From NCBI GenBank assembly GCA_019636655.1, contig JAHBXB010000002.1:756537-820536 (forward strand): 64,000 nucleotides of DNA. Direction: 5' to 3'. Under the pieces are notes generated by a model. That model was not told where the DNA came from, made no database searches, and saw only the letters and a program-made list of their open reading frames with translations. The translations under genes and the position numbers were made by a program. This document shows positions 40,801 to 48,344 of this stretch, piece after piece. This DNA comes from Phycisphaeraceae bacterium. Its GTDB lineage: Bacteria > Planctomycetota > Phycisphaerae > Phycisphaerales > UBA1924. Each line of letters starts with the position of its first letter. The stretch's first letter is position 1.

Positions 40801-41409
40801 GTCGCCGCCGCGGTTCAAGGACCAGCCCAGTTCGTCGGTGGCGCCCGAGCCGGTGAGCGTGCGAATCACCGTGCCGTTCGCGCCGGAGTAGATCCAGATC
40901 CGACCGAAGCGGTCAGCGGTCGCATCCGCGGTGGCGTCGAACGAGGGAGAGCCGACGGCAAGGTCGCCGACGCCGTCGCCATCCAGGTCACCTGCATCGA
41001 GCAGCGCCGAGCCGAAGCCGGCAAAGCCATCGGAGAGCGTTCGCATGAGGGTGCGGTCGATCCCGGAAAAGATGTAGACCGCGCCGGGGGTCCCGCTCCA
41101 TCCCCAATCCGACGCTCCGTATTGCCCGCCGGCGCCGATGGCCCCCTCGCCGTGGCGCATGCCCGGGGCCGAGATGGCGAAATCGTCCGCGCCGTCGCCG
41201 TTGATGTCGCCCAGCGCCGCGACGGAGTAGCCAAACTGAGCCATCTCTACGCCCTGAGCGGGGATCGCGTGGATCAGTCGGCTCATCTCGAACGCATCGA
41301 ACGCCGTCTGTCCGGTGTACGACGCCGAGAGGAAGAGCCGGGGCTCCAGGGGTTCGAAGAGATGATGGGGTACAGATCCGGCGCCGCAACGATCGCAAGA
41401 CGTTGGCAT
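37876..41409 (-). CDS. LEPR-XLL surface protein with FG-GAP propeller and C-terminal TPWNA repeats (paralog B)
   Basis: The 1177-aa protein has the same order of modules as the gene 36 bases downstream. FEPLEPRLFLSASYTG (residues 18-33) is the LEPR-XLL motif. It is followed by FG-GAP repeats (LGDINGDGADDFAISAPG, AGDLDGDGVGDLAVGSPS, GGDLDGDGVQDLLAGAPG, LGDADRDGISDFIGGSPL) and HAF-like repeats (AVNDAGLFVGRARQD, AVSDSGMVVGASGS). The C-terminal ~230 residues contain AFVSAWNAINLVGLDSDG, AYTTPWSALNVVASDSAG and AFVTPWAALNVVGRDADSG, each followed by a Trp-rich strand. An N-terminal CDRCGAGS precedes the export motif. CCGGAG lies seven bases before the ATG. The pair is probably a tandem duplication and likely one operon. 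Confidence 0.85.
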   Translation of the reverse strand: MPTSCDRCGAGSVPHHLFEPLEPRLFLSASYTGQTAFDAFEMSRLIHAIPAQGVEMAQFGYSVAALGDINGDGADDFAISAPGMRHGEGAIGAGGQYGASDWGWSGTPGAVYIFSGIDRTLMRTLSDGFAGFGSALLDAGDLDGDGVGDLAVGSPSFDATADATADRFGRIWIYSGANGTVIRTLTGSGATDELGWSLNRGGDLDGDGVQDLLAGAPGANGTGRAYVYSGADGAVLRTFNGTAMGDRFGHAVGGGVDTPVHTDWDEPSDGDGVPDYIVGAPGNEEFGVEAGAAYVFDGASGSLRYMFTGEAAGDQFGAAVAIVGYAGQFPGFLLRYLVGAPGFDFPSFGDELPALPDAGHVYRFTAGGGGPDTGSYLVGVEAGAAMGARITLLDGYQVYSPQDPDPAYALFSPGAQTTPRMRLFPGNTTNSLSPVSSFLEGATSIAYLGDADRDGISDFIGGSPLAEGSAAQLVPTVLAGPLPGVAAISDNGQYAIIGDYVSRNGVLQSIASLPGLLDGDLLLAVNDAGLFVGRARQDLSPFPGFFAPPGAIFFYYGSARVTLEQAIVRTFGTSPTALDFVDLSNAGDVVFDGLTGSGQAQSAYLFRGGSLVELWAGGVSAVSDSGMVVGASGSAVYRFTPAGQVQLVKGLQHSYSFYRPGMEGVNSRGDIVGGTEAIDLASAAATNAALTTLAARPTVPPSTGSYSWSVEGVDESGRIFALLNYIQYSFPSGRPPSTVTSVAYLYTPGVGLQQFLDTVLNPTEAQLAYPTVSGPAQFLSDGRIMFAGMIYTPTEPPPVNPVAAADSRLTSAYSGAGVEYAGMINEDGLPVVLRTTASGTVAQTLSLRYAADPAATASDIVLYTDPRDSRVYAVVRAGNDLLWYTPYLDGSFDTGVNLRPTYSDWDLPVTPMVHVSTTDGRAILSGLTADGDVVIIEQTTSTAPPDSAVYWAYHNLSTERLAPTGQSTPAFTGPLTAFVSAWNAINLVGLDSDGRVQTVWSIPGAVEWTVSNLSAASNAPRVYGVLAAYTTPWSALNVVASDSAGRPVTLWWVPQFGGNWAYDPLSNSPEAPVLDGSALAAFVTPWAALNVVGRDADSGEIIVYWWTPSTQVWSGETISVSGSGGIPVTTGAIAAGMLGPSRQSVFAIQAGTNHLLQLFWTIGDGADWTVQDLTMLV

Positions 41410-41497
41410 GGACGACTCCGGTTGTACACCAATCTATACAGCCCACCCCACCGGCGCTGTTCCAGCGATGTTAATTGTCGATTGCCGTATCCGGTGG

Positions 41498-42532
41498 TCA
41501 CGCACGCGGTGTTCGGGTTGACCGAACCGCCGTGCGTGCCCGCGCCTTGGGCGTCGCCCGCCGCGCCGGAAAGATCGCGGTGGACTGGCCGATCGCCTCG
41601 CCCAGCCGATGCGGGCCCTGCACGATGCGCTTGCAGGCGCTGGCGAGGTTGTCCTTGCTGAACTCGACGCCGATGAATCGGCGGCCGAGGGCGTGGGCGA
41701 TGACACCCGTCGTGCCCGAGCCGAGGAACGGGTCCATCACCAGTTCGCCGTCGTTGGAGCAGGCGCGGATCACCCGCTCCAGGTAGGCCTCGGGAAGCTG
41801 GTTGTCGTGGTTGGCCCGCCGCTCCTTGTTGTTGCCCTGGATGCGGCCCCAGAACTTGCCGTACCACACATCCATGGGCACCCGCATCCCGGGCGGCATG
41901 CCGTCCTTCTTGGAGATCGTGCGCGGGTCGAAGTAGGTCGTCGCGCGATCAGAGGGCTCAAGCACCGCGTCGGCGTTCCAGGTGTGCGCAGCGCCGGGCT
42001 TGACGAACCACAACGCGTGGACCTTGGAGTTGATGAACCGCGCCCGCGTGTTCTGCCCGAAGCGGTAGTGCCAGATGCACCAGTTGATCATGTCCAGCGC
42101 GGGCTGGGCCACGCCCGCCGAGCGAGCATCGGCCGGCTTCTTCAGGTGGCACACGATCTCCGCGGCGGTGTCGTCCGGGATATTGATCCAGAAGGCGCCG
42201 CCGGGCTTGAGTGCGGCGCGGCAGAGATCAAGCCAGCGGTACGTGAACTCCAGGTAATCGCCCCGCGGCATCGAATCGTCCCACTTGTCGTACGCGCGGT
42301 TCCAGTTGAACGGCGGATCCGCGAAGACCATGTCGACAGTCCCCGCGGCGCACTCCGGGATCGACAAGATGACCTCGCGGCAGTCGCCGTGGTAGAGCCG
42401 GGCGACCGCCCCGTTCGCGGGATGGGTCAGCGTGACGGGCTCGGCGGAGGCCGGAGCGCGGCGCGGGCGGGCCGGCGATGCGGGGGTGCCGTTGCGGCGC
42501 CGGTCGGAGTTGGAGCGGTTGAGGATCGTCAC
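41498..42532 (-). CDS. Site-specific DNA methyltransferase, N6-adenine/N4-cytosine type
   Basis: The 344-aa product has catalytic motif IV VFADPPFNWN (residues 69-78) before the AdoMet motif VMDPFLGSGTTGVIAHALG (~261-279). This gives the beta-class order. HGDCREVI and FIGVEFSKDNLASAC flank these motifs. A ~35-residue basic N-terminus and a basic C-terminal tail lie outside the core. It starts at GTG 18 bases after folC and is not near any restriction endonuclease gene, so it is an orphan methyltransferase, perhaps CcrM-like in role. The target sequence is unknown. Confidence 0.88.
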   Translation of the reverse strand: MTILNRSNSDRRRNGTPASPARPRRAPASAEPVTLTHPANGAVARLYHGDCREVILSIPECAAGTVDMVFADPPFNWNRAYDKWDDSMPRGDYLEFTYRWLDLCRAALKPGGAFWINIPDDTAAEIVCHLKKPADARSAGVAQPALDMINWCIWHYRFGQNTRARFINSKVHALWFVKPGAAHTWNADAVLEPSDRATTYFDPRTISKKDGMPPGMRVPMDVWYGKFWGRIQGNNKERRANHDNQLPEAYLERVIRACSNDGELVMDPFLGSGTTGVIAHALGRRFIGVEFSKDNLASACKRIVQGPHRLGEAIGQSTAIFPARRATPKARARTAVRSTRTPRA

Positions 42533-42550
42533 GGCGGCAGTGTACGGCGG

Positions 42551-44020
42551 TCAGGCACCGCGGCGCGCCTCGGTGGCGAGGAGCCTCTTGGCCTCGCCGA
42601 CCAGGTACATGGAGCCGGTGACGCAGATCACGTCGCCGCGGCCGGCGCACTTGCGGGCCATCGCCATCGCCTCCTCGAGGCTGCGGGCGATCTGGACGAC
42701 GCGGCCGGCGATCTCTGCGTACTTGCGGGCGAGGTCCCGGGGGTCGGCGGCTCGGGGGTTCCCCGAAGCGCGGGTGAAGATCACCTTGTCGGCGCCCGCC
42801 GCCAGTTCGCGGAGCAGCGCGCCGGTGTCCTTGTCGGCGCAGCAGCCAAAGATCGTGATCATGGAATCGAAGGAAAGGTGGGACGAGGCGGCGCGGACCA
42901 GGCAGCGGATGGAATCCTCGTTGTGCGCGCCGTCGAGCAGGAGGCGGGGGCTCCCCGGAACCACCTCGAAGCGGCCGGAGAGTTCGACCTTCTCCAGGCC
43001 GGCGATGACCCGGTTCTCCGGGCACTTGAAGCCCGACTCGGTCAGGGCATCCAGGATCGCGAGCGCGACGCCGCAGTTGTGCGCCTGGTGTTCGCCCCGG
43101 AGGGGGACGGCGATGTGCTCGTAGGAGGATCGCGGGGTAGAGAGGCAGACGCGGGCCCGCGGCCCGGCGGGGCTCTTCGCATCGAAGCGGACGGAAAACT
43201 CGACATCGGCGCCGACCACGCGGAGGGGCGCGCCGGCGGCCTGCGCGGCCTCGGCGAGCACGGCCAGCACCTCGGGCTTCTGGATCGCCGTGATGGCGGT
43301 GACGCCGCTCTTGAAGATGCCGGCCTTCTCCCGCGCGATCGCTTCCACCGTGCTCCCCAGCAGCTGCGTGTGGTCCAGCCCGATCGTCGTGATCGCCGTG
43401 ACCTCGGGGCGTATGACGTTCGTGGAATCCAGCCGGCCGCCGAGCCCGACCTCGATCACCGCGATGTCCACGGCCTGCTCGAAGAAGTACAGCAGCGCCA
43501 TCGCCGTCAGGTGCTCGAAGAAGGTGGCTGTGCCGTGGGCCGCCTCGATGGACTTCGCCGCCTCGCGCACGCGCGAGAGCGCCCCCGCGAACTCCGCGTG
43601 GGGAATGAGCCGGCGGTTGATGCGGATCCGCTCGCGGATATCGACCAGGTGCGGGCTGGTGTACACACCGACCGCGTAGCCGCACGCCTCGAGGCCCGCG
43701 GCTGTCATCTCGCAGGTCGACCCCTTGCCCTTCGTGCCCGCGACATGAACGAACTTGACGTGCTGCTGCGGATTGCCCAGGGCCTCCAGCAGCGCCCGCA
43801 TCCGGTCCAGCTTGAACATCTCCGGCGTCAGGGTCGACTGCCGAACCCGCTCGAAGTCCGTCAGGTCAGCGAGGTACTTGAGGGATTGCTGGTACGAGGC
43901 CGGCGCATCCTCGCCCGGCGCGAGGCCCGGCGGAACGTCACCCCTGGATCCCTTCGCGGCGTCCACCTTGACCGGCTTCCGGCCGGCGGGACGCGATACC
44001 GTCGTCGATCTCTCTGGCAT
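42551..44020 (-). CDS. folC: Bifunctional dihydrofolate synthase/folylpolyglutamate synthase
   Basis: FolC adds glutamate to dihydropteroate and then extends the polyglutamate tail of folates. The 489-aa product has the Mur-ligase P-loop VHVAGTKGKGSTCEM (~residues 92-106), YTSPHLVDIRERIRIN, TFFEHLTAMALLYF, VEVGLGGRLDSTNV and TTIGLDHTQLLG. The C-terminal domain shows LLLDGAHNEDS and VFGCCADKD-like sequence. A ~40-residue disordered N-terminal extension is unusual. The ATG at 44020 is the first sensible start. It is followed by the orphan methyltransferase in the same operon direction. It complements folP at 20.8 kb. Confidence 0.92.
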   Translation of the reverse strand: MPERSTTVSRPAGRKPVKVDAAKGSRGDVPPGLAPGEDAPASYQQSLKYLADLTDFERVRQSTLTPEMFKLDRMRALLEALGNPQQHVKFVHVAGTKGKGSTCEMTAAGLEACGYAVGVYTSPHLVDIRERIRINRRLIPHAEFAGALSRVREAAKSIEAAHGTATFFEHLTAMALLYFFEQAVDIAVIEVGLGGRLDSTNVIRPEVTAITTIGLDHTQLLGSTVEAIAREKAGIFKSGVTAITAIQKPEVLAVLAEAAQAAGAPLRVVGADVEFSVRFDAKSPAGPRARVCLSTPRSSYEHIAVPLRGEHQAHNCGVALAILDALTESGFKCPENRVIAGLEKVELSGRFEVVPGSPRLLLDGAHNEDSIRCLVRAASSHLSFDSMITIFGCCADKDTGALLRELAAGADKVIFTRASGNPRAADPRDLARKYAEIAGRVVQIARSLEEAMAMARKCAGRGDVICVTGSMYLVGEAKRLLATEARRGA

Positions 44021-44282
44021 GATCCCTGCTGTCTGTCCGCCTGGGACTGCGAGAAGCGGCGCCGTGGCCGCTCCCGGATGTGCGTCGCGAAGTTCGGCCC
44101 CACGATGCGTCGCCTCCGCGTCCAGGCGCCGCAGCCGCCCCACCCACCCAGCCCTCCCGAGTGTCCCCGGAGTTCCTCCAAAGCCGCCGGCTACCCGGGC
44201 GCGGCTCTTGTGAATATACGCGCTGCGTCAAGACTTGGCGAAGACCAGTTCCGGATCACGCCCTGTCGCTTGTTGCAACCTG

Positions 44283-45188
44283 TTACAACAGCGCCAGTTC
44301 CGTGAGAACCGCTTGCAGCGTCTTCACCGTCTCGCCGGTCGCCTCGGTCATCGGGAGGCGGAGGACGCCGTTGTCGCGCCCCAGCAGTTTCATCGCCGCC
44401 TTCACCGGGATCGGGTTGGTCTCGAGGAAACTCGCCCGGCAGAGCGGGAACACCTCGCGGTGCAGCGACAGCGCCTCGGACCACCTCCCACCAAGGAACG
44501 CGCTGCACAGCGCCGTCATCTTCGCCGGGACGATGTTCGAGATCACGCTCACAACACCCACCGCGCCCACGCTCGCGAACGGGAGCGTCATCGAGTCGTC
44601 GCCCGAGAGCAGCGCCAGGTCCGGGCAGCGCTGCGCGATCTCGCTCGCCGAGTCGGTCGAGCCCGTCGCCTCCTTGCAGGCCCGGATGTTGGGGTGCTTG
44701 CTGAGCCGCTCGACCGTCGCCGGTGTCAGCGCCACCCCCGTACGGCCCGGGATGTTGTACAGCACCACCGGGAGTTCCGCGGCATCGGCAACCGTAATGA
44801 AGTGCCGGTACAGCCCCTCCTGCGTGGGCTTGTTGTAGTACGGGTTGACGGAGAGCGCCGCGTCGGCCCCGAGCTGGGCCGCGAGCCGCTGCAGTTCCAC
44901 CGCGTGCGACGTGGAGTTGCTCCCGGTGCCGGCGATCACCATGATCCCCTCGGCCCGCCCGTGCTCCACGCACGTCTTGACCAGGTGCTCGTACTCGTGG
45001 TGCGTCAGCGTGGGCGATTCGCCCGTGGTGCCGGCGACGACGATCCCCGTGACCCCGCCCTTGGCCTGGTCGCGGATCTGCTGCTCCAGCCGTCCGAAGT
45101 CGATGCCGTCGCCGCGGGCGTTGAACGGGGTGATGATCGCGGTGAACGCGCCGGTGAACCGGCGGTGAGTTGGGTGTGGCGTGGTCAT
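44283..45188 (-). CDS. dapA: 4-hydroxy-tetrahydrodipicolinate synthase
   Basis: DapA condenses pyruvate with aspartate semialdehyde at the entry to lysine and diaminopimelate synthesis. The 301-aa product has GAFTAIITPFNARGDGIDF, the pyruvate-site VVAGTTGESPTLTHHEY, VNPYYNKPTQEGLYRHF with the catalytic Tyr, and NIPGRTGVALTP. The Schiff-base Lys lies in RACKEATGSTD, and LLSGDDSMTLPFASVGAVGV follows. Length and all catalytic residues are normal. A 262-base gap separates its stop from folC; it holds a GTTGCAAC/GTTACAAC-like inverted sequence at the dapA stop and nothing else recognisable. Confidence 0.95.
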   Translation of the reverse strand: MTTPHPTHRRFTGAFTAIITPFNARGDGIDFGRLEQQIRDQAKGGVTGIVVAGTTGESPTLTHHEYEHLVKTCVEHGRAEGIMVIAGTGSNSTSHAVELQRLAAQLGADAALSVNPYYNKPTQEGLYRHFITVADAAELPVVLYNIPGRTGVALTPATVERLSKHPNIRACKEATGSTDSASEIAQRCPDLALLSGDDSMTLPFASVGAVGVVSVISNIVPAKMTALCSAFLGGRWSEALSLHREVFPLCRASFLETNPIPVKAAMKLLGRDNGVLRLPMTEATGETVKTLQAVLTELALL

Positions 45189-45307
45189 GGCGTGGCTCGC
45201 TGGTGGTCAGGCCGGCGCGACGGTCGCGGCGGCATCCGCTGGTGGTTCCCCTGCCCTGGCGTTCCGGCCGCATCATTGCGGTGGCGCCCCGGCGCTCCCC
45301 ATTGCCA

Positions 45308-45937
45308 TCAATCTACGCGCGCCGAGCCCCGCCCGCCCGGGGAATCGCCGAACGCGCTGGGAATCGTCCCGGTCTCCCGCGGCTTGACCCAGAGCGACAT
45401 CTGGATGTCGTCCTCGTACACGCCGGGCGCCATCTTGAACTCCCCCTGCCGCCGCCCCTCTTCCACAAACCCCATCGAACGGTAGAGCCGCAGGGCGTTG
45501 ATGTTGGTGGCAAAGACGCCCAGGCAGACCTTCTCGATCGCCGGATGGACCCGTGCCCAATCCAGCAGCGCCCCGACAAGCACCCGCCCCAGCCCGCGCC
45601 CACGCCAGTCGGAGTCGACTCCTAGGCCAAAGTGCCCGTGGTGGGCCATCCGCTGCTTGGCGTTCGCACGGAACGAGATCTCGCCGACCAGCCGCGGACC
45701 CGCCTCGGCCACGATCCAGACCTTGTTGGGGGAATCCCGGTGGTCGCGGATCAGTTCAATCTCACGCGTCCCTTCGTACTGCGCCATCTCCTCGAGCGTC
45801 GTGACCGAGTGCGGGCTGGTCGTCACGACATCCCGCGCGTGCCGGATCAACTCCGCGGCATCCGCCTCGTCCGCCGTGCGGAGCAGCACCTCGGCCCCGT
45901 CACGGAGCCTGACCCGCGCCGGCTCGATGACGCTCAT
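45308..45937 (-). CDS. GNAT family N-acetyltransferase
   Basis: The 209-aa protein has the GNAT acetyl-CoA loop FGLGVDSDWRGRGLGRVLVG (~residues 105-124), VCLGVFATNINALRLYRSMG, and the closing strand DDIQMSLWV. It resembles RimJ/RimL-like or phosphinothricin-type acetyltransferases in layout, with RLRDGAEVLLRTADEADAAE at the start. Its ATG overlaps the DinB stop by four bases (ATGA), so the two are translationally coupled. The substrate is unknown. Confidence 0.88.
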   Translation of the reverse strand: MSVIEPARVRLRDGAEVLLRTADEADAAELIRHARDVVTTSPHSVTTLEEMAQYEGTREIELIRDHRDSPNKVWIVAEAGPRLVGEISFRANAKQRMAHHGHFGLGVDSDWRGRGLGRVLVGALLDWARVHPAIEKVCLGVFATNINALRLYRSMGFVEEGRRQGEFKMAPGVYEDDIQMSLWVKPRETGTIPSAFGDSPGGRGSARVD

Positions 45938-46470
45938 GACCGCGCCACTCCCGGCGGAGGGTTCGACCTCGCGAACAGGATGAAGTCGGTCGCGGCGACC
46001 GTGCCGCCGCACTCGGCCACCAGCCGCGCGATCTGGCCCCGGTGGTAGGTCGAGTGGTTCACCACGTGCGCCAGGATGTCCCGCACGCTCGACGATGCCG
46101 GGTGCCCCTCGGTCGTGGTATAGGCCGCCACCGTGTCGAGCCCCGCCTCATCCAGCGCCCCCACACCGGCTGCCCACATGGCGTCCAGCGCTTCGCATTC
46201 CTTGATCGTCGCCCCCAGGCTCCACACCGGGAACCACCCCTGGTCGAAACTCGGGGCCTCCGCCCGGCCCAGACGCGACAGCCACAGCCGGCGCGCCAAC
46301 TGCGTGTGCGCCCAGATCTGCACCGCCTTGACCAGCGAAGGCGCTTCCGATGCCGCCCCTCCGGGCCCGGATTCCAGCGACGACTTCGCCGACCTCAGCG
46401 ACTGGTTCACCAGCGCGTTGGCCCACGACTCGTACTCGAAGGCCCGCTGGACCTGCATGATGGTCGCCAT
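45934..46470 (-). CDS. DinB family protein
   Basis: The 178-aa product follows the four-helix DinB/YfiT pattern. It begins with VQRAFEYESWANALVNQSL and ends with the metal-binding helix VRDILAHVVNHSTYHRGQIA (~residues 130-149), whose two His and preceding His suit a His3 metal site. The central WSLGATIKECEALDAMWAAG helix is typical. The family includes thiol-dependent transferases (bacillithiol or mycothiol S-transferases); the substrate is unknown. It lies 36 bases after pdxJ and is coupled to the GNAT gene through ATGA. Confidence 0.85.
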   Translation of the reverse strand: MATIMQVQRAFEYESWANALVNQSLRSAKSSLESGPGGAASEAPSLVKAVQIWAHTQLARRLWLSRLGRAEAPSFDQGWFPVWSLGATIKECEALDAMWAAGVGALDEAGLDTVAAYTTTEGHPASSSVRDILAHVVNHSTYHRGQIARLVAECGGTVAATDFILFARSNPPPGVARS

Positions 46471-46506
46471 GGGATTTGCTCCGGCCCCCTGTGTCCCCCG
46501 CCGTCG

Positions 46507-47262
46507 CTAAACGCCGGCCATCGCCGCCTTCATCTGCACCACAGCCTCGCGCAACCCCGTGTACACCGCCCGGCTGACGATCGAATGCCCGATGTGCAGC
46601 TCCTCGATCCCCACCAGCGAGGCCACCGCCCGAACATTCTGGTAGTTCAGCCCGTGCCCCGCGTTGAACCGCATCCCCGCCGCGCGGATCCGCCGCCCCG
46701 CATCGGCGACCTGCTCGATCGCCCGCGTCAGCCCCGCATCGGCCGCGTCGCCGCCCGCCGCGGCGAACGCCCGCGCGTACGGCCCCGTGTGGACCTCGCA
46801 CATTGCGAACCCCGCCCGCTTCGCCGCGTCGATCTGCGCCGGATCCGCATCGATGAACGCCGAGCAGCGGATCCCCGCCTCGCTCAGCCTCGCGACCACC
46901 CGGCCGATCGCCGCCGCGTTGCGCGCGACATCCAGGCCCCCCTCGGTCGTGATCTCGTCCCGCCCCTCGGGGACCAGCGCGCACTCGTGCGGCCCGCGCC
47001 CCAGCGCCCTGAGCCGCAGCGCGATCTCGGTCATCTCCTCCGTCGCGGCCATCTCCAGGTTCAGCCGCACCCCCAGCATCGCCGCCAGACGTTCCACGTC
47101 GCCGTCGTTGATGTGCCGCCGGTCCTCCCGCAGGTGAACCGTAATGATGTCCGCCCCGCCCATCTCCGCCTCGTGGGCGGCTCGGACCGGGTCCGGTTCG
47201 TCCCCGCGCCGGGCCTGGCGGATGGTGGCCACATGATCGATATTGACGCCGAGAAGGGGCAT
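46507..47262 (-). CDS. pdxJ: Pyridoxine 5'-phosphate synthase
   Basis: PdxJ condenses 1-deoxyxylulose 5-phosphate with aminoacetone 3-phosphate in the DXP-dependent route to vitamin B6. The 251-aa product has LGVNIDHVATIRQARRG at the N-terminus, ITVHLREDRRHINDGDV, LNLEMAATEEM, CALVPEGRDEITTEGGLDV, VEVHTGPYA-like CEVHTGPYARAF and FNAGHGLNYQNV. Catalytic His, Glu and Arg positions are present. The ATG at 47262 is preferred over a TTG two codons earlier. It lies 24 bases after the S24 repressor gene in the same direction, so it may be co-transcribed with it. Confidence 0.95.
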   Translation of the reverse strand: MPLLGVNIDHVATIRQARRGDEPDPVRAAHEAEMGGADIITVHLREDRRHINDGDVERLAAMLGVRLNLEMAATEEMTEIALRLRALGRGPHECALVPEGRDEITTEGGLDVARNAAAIGRVVARLSEAGIRCSAFIDADPAQIDAAKRAGFAMCEVHTGPYARAFAAAGGDAADAGLTRAIEQVADAGRRIRAAGMRFNAGHGLNYQNVRAVASLVGIEELHIGHSIVSRAVYTGLREAVVQMKAAMAGV

Positions 47263-47286
47263 GCGCAAGGGTAGGAGCCGCCGGCG

Positions 47287-48234
47287 TCACCGCAGCGATC
47301 GCGTCACGCTCACCGCCGCGTACAGCCCCGCGACCCGCTCTCGCTCGAACACCGCCGGCGGATACGCCGGGTTCAGCGGCTGCAGGCGGATCATCTCGCG
47401 CCCCGCGCCGGAGGTCTCGAAGTACACCCGCTTGAACGTGGTCGGCTGGTCACCCGCCCCGTCGAGCCTCGCGAAGCAGTCCATCCCCGCCCGCACCACC
47501 CGCGCCGGCGAGAAGACCACGATGTCCCCCTCCCGATACTCCGGCTCCATCGAGTCCCCCACCACCCTCGCCGCGAACGCATCCGGATCGTCGACATCCG
47601 GCGTGCGCACATACTCGTCCGCCACCCGTGCGGGGTACCCCAGATCCGTGAACTCCGCCGGGTAGCCCGCGGCCACCGAGTTGATCAGCGGCACATCCGC
47701 CGATCGCGCCACACCCAGCGGCGCCAACTCCCCAACCCCCCCACCCCCTCCACCCGCCGGGTCCGGCGTGGCCCGGGCGATCAGTCGTTTCAGGTCCCCC
47801 GACCGGAACGCCGCATCCAGCGTTCCCGCTCCCCCCATGGCCCGCAGCACCTCGGCCAACTGCCTCGCCGCCCGCTCGCGCGACTGCAACCGCTCAACCT
47901 CCAGGCGGATCTGCGCCGGCGTCTCTTGCCACCGCGCCGCCTCCACCAGCCGCCCCGCCTCGAGCCCGAGCGCCCGCTCGATCCGGCCCAGCATGTCTTC
48001 ACTCGGCGGCGCCCCCCGCCGGCCCGTCTCGATCGCCGACAGGTACGCCTTCGAGCACTCCGCCAGGTCCGCCACTCGCTGCAGGGTCAGCCCCAGTTCC
48101 ACCCGCCGCGCCCGGAGCATCCGCCCCACCGCGGGCGCAGCCCCACCCGCTTCCACGGCTCCGCCCGCGGTTTCCGAGGTCACCCCGGACTCACCCAAGG
48201 ATCGATTCTGTGCGCCAAATCGCGACGATACCAT
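47287..48234 (-). CDS. CI/LexA-like repressor: XRE helix-turn-helix plus S24 peptidase
   Basis: The 315-aa product has an XRE-type HTH (GRMLRARRVELGLTLQRVAD then CSKAYLSAIETGRRGAPP, residues 37-76), a coiled linker and an S24 autopeptidase domain. The peptidase has a cleavage-site-like Ala-Gly in INSVAAGYP (189-190), the nucleophile Ser228 in VVGDSMEPEYREGDIVVF and the general-base Lys268 in TTFKRVY. This is the arrangement of phage CI and LexA-like repressors that self-cleave on RecA filaments. AAGGTG precedes the ATG at 48234. It is divergent from the operon encoding the HTH protein, ATPase-GNAT and terminase-like protein, whose promoter overlaps its own. It probably represses that operon until DNA damage. 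Confidence 0.9.
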   Translation of the reverse strand: MVSSRFGAQNRSLGESGVTSETAGGAVEAGGAAPAVGRMLRARRVELGLTLQRVADLAECSKAYLSAIETGRRGAPPSEDMLGRIERALGLEAGRLVEAARWQETPAQIRLEVERLQSRERAARQLAEVLRAMGGAGTLDAAFRSGDLKRLIARATPDPAGGGGGGVGELAPLGVARSADVPLINSVAAGYPAEFTDLGYPARVADEYVRTPDVDDPDAFAARVVGDSMEPEYREGDIVVFSPARVVRAGMDCFARLDGAGDQPTTFKRVYFETSGAGREMIRLQPLNPAYPPAVFERERVAGLYAAVSVTRSLR

Positions 48235-48243
48235 ACATACACC

Positions 48244-48280
48244 TTGCACAAAGTCTACAAACTGGTCATACTCATGTCAA
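48244..48280. promoter_or_regulatory. Interleaved divergent promoters between the S24 repressor and the terminase-like operon
   Basis: Minus strand: TTGACA (48280-48275), a 17-base spacer and TAGACT (48257-48252), leading to the repressor ATG at 48234. Plus strand: TTGCAC (48244-48249), a 17-base spacer and CATACT (48267-48272), leading to the operon. Each -10 lies inside the other's spacer, so the two RNA polymerases exclude one another. Confidence 0.7.
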
Positions 48281-48318
48281 TGTTCACTCATTCAAAGACA
48301 ACGGAGCGTGTCTGAGTG
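48270..48318. promoter_or_regulatory. Candidate operator half-sites of the S24 repressor
   Basis: ACTCAT occurs at 48270-48275, across the plus-strand -10, and at 48286-48291, a 16-base repeat distance. CACTCA (48285-48290) is mirrored by TGAGTG (48313-48318). The repeats overlap both promoter cores and the leader of the plus-strand operon, as expected for repressor-binding sites, but no perfect dyad like lambda OR is seen. Confidence 0.4.
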
Positions 48319-48344
48319 AGCGTCACGAGCCGGAGGGGCCACAA

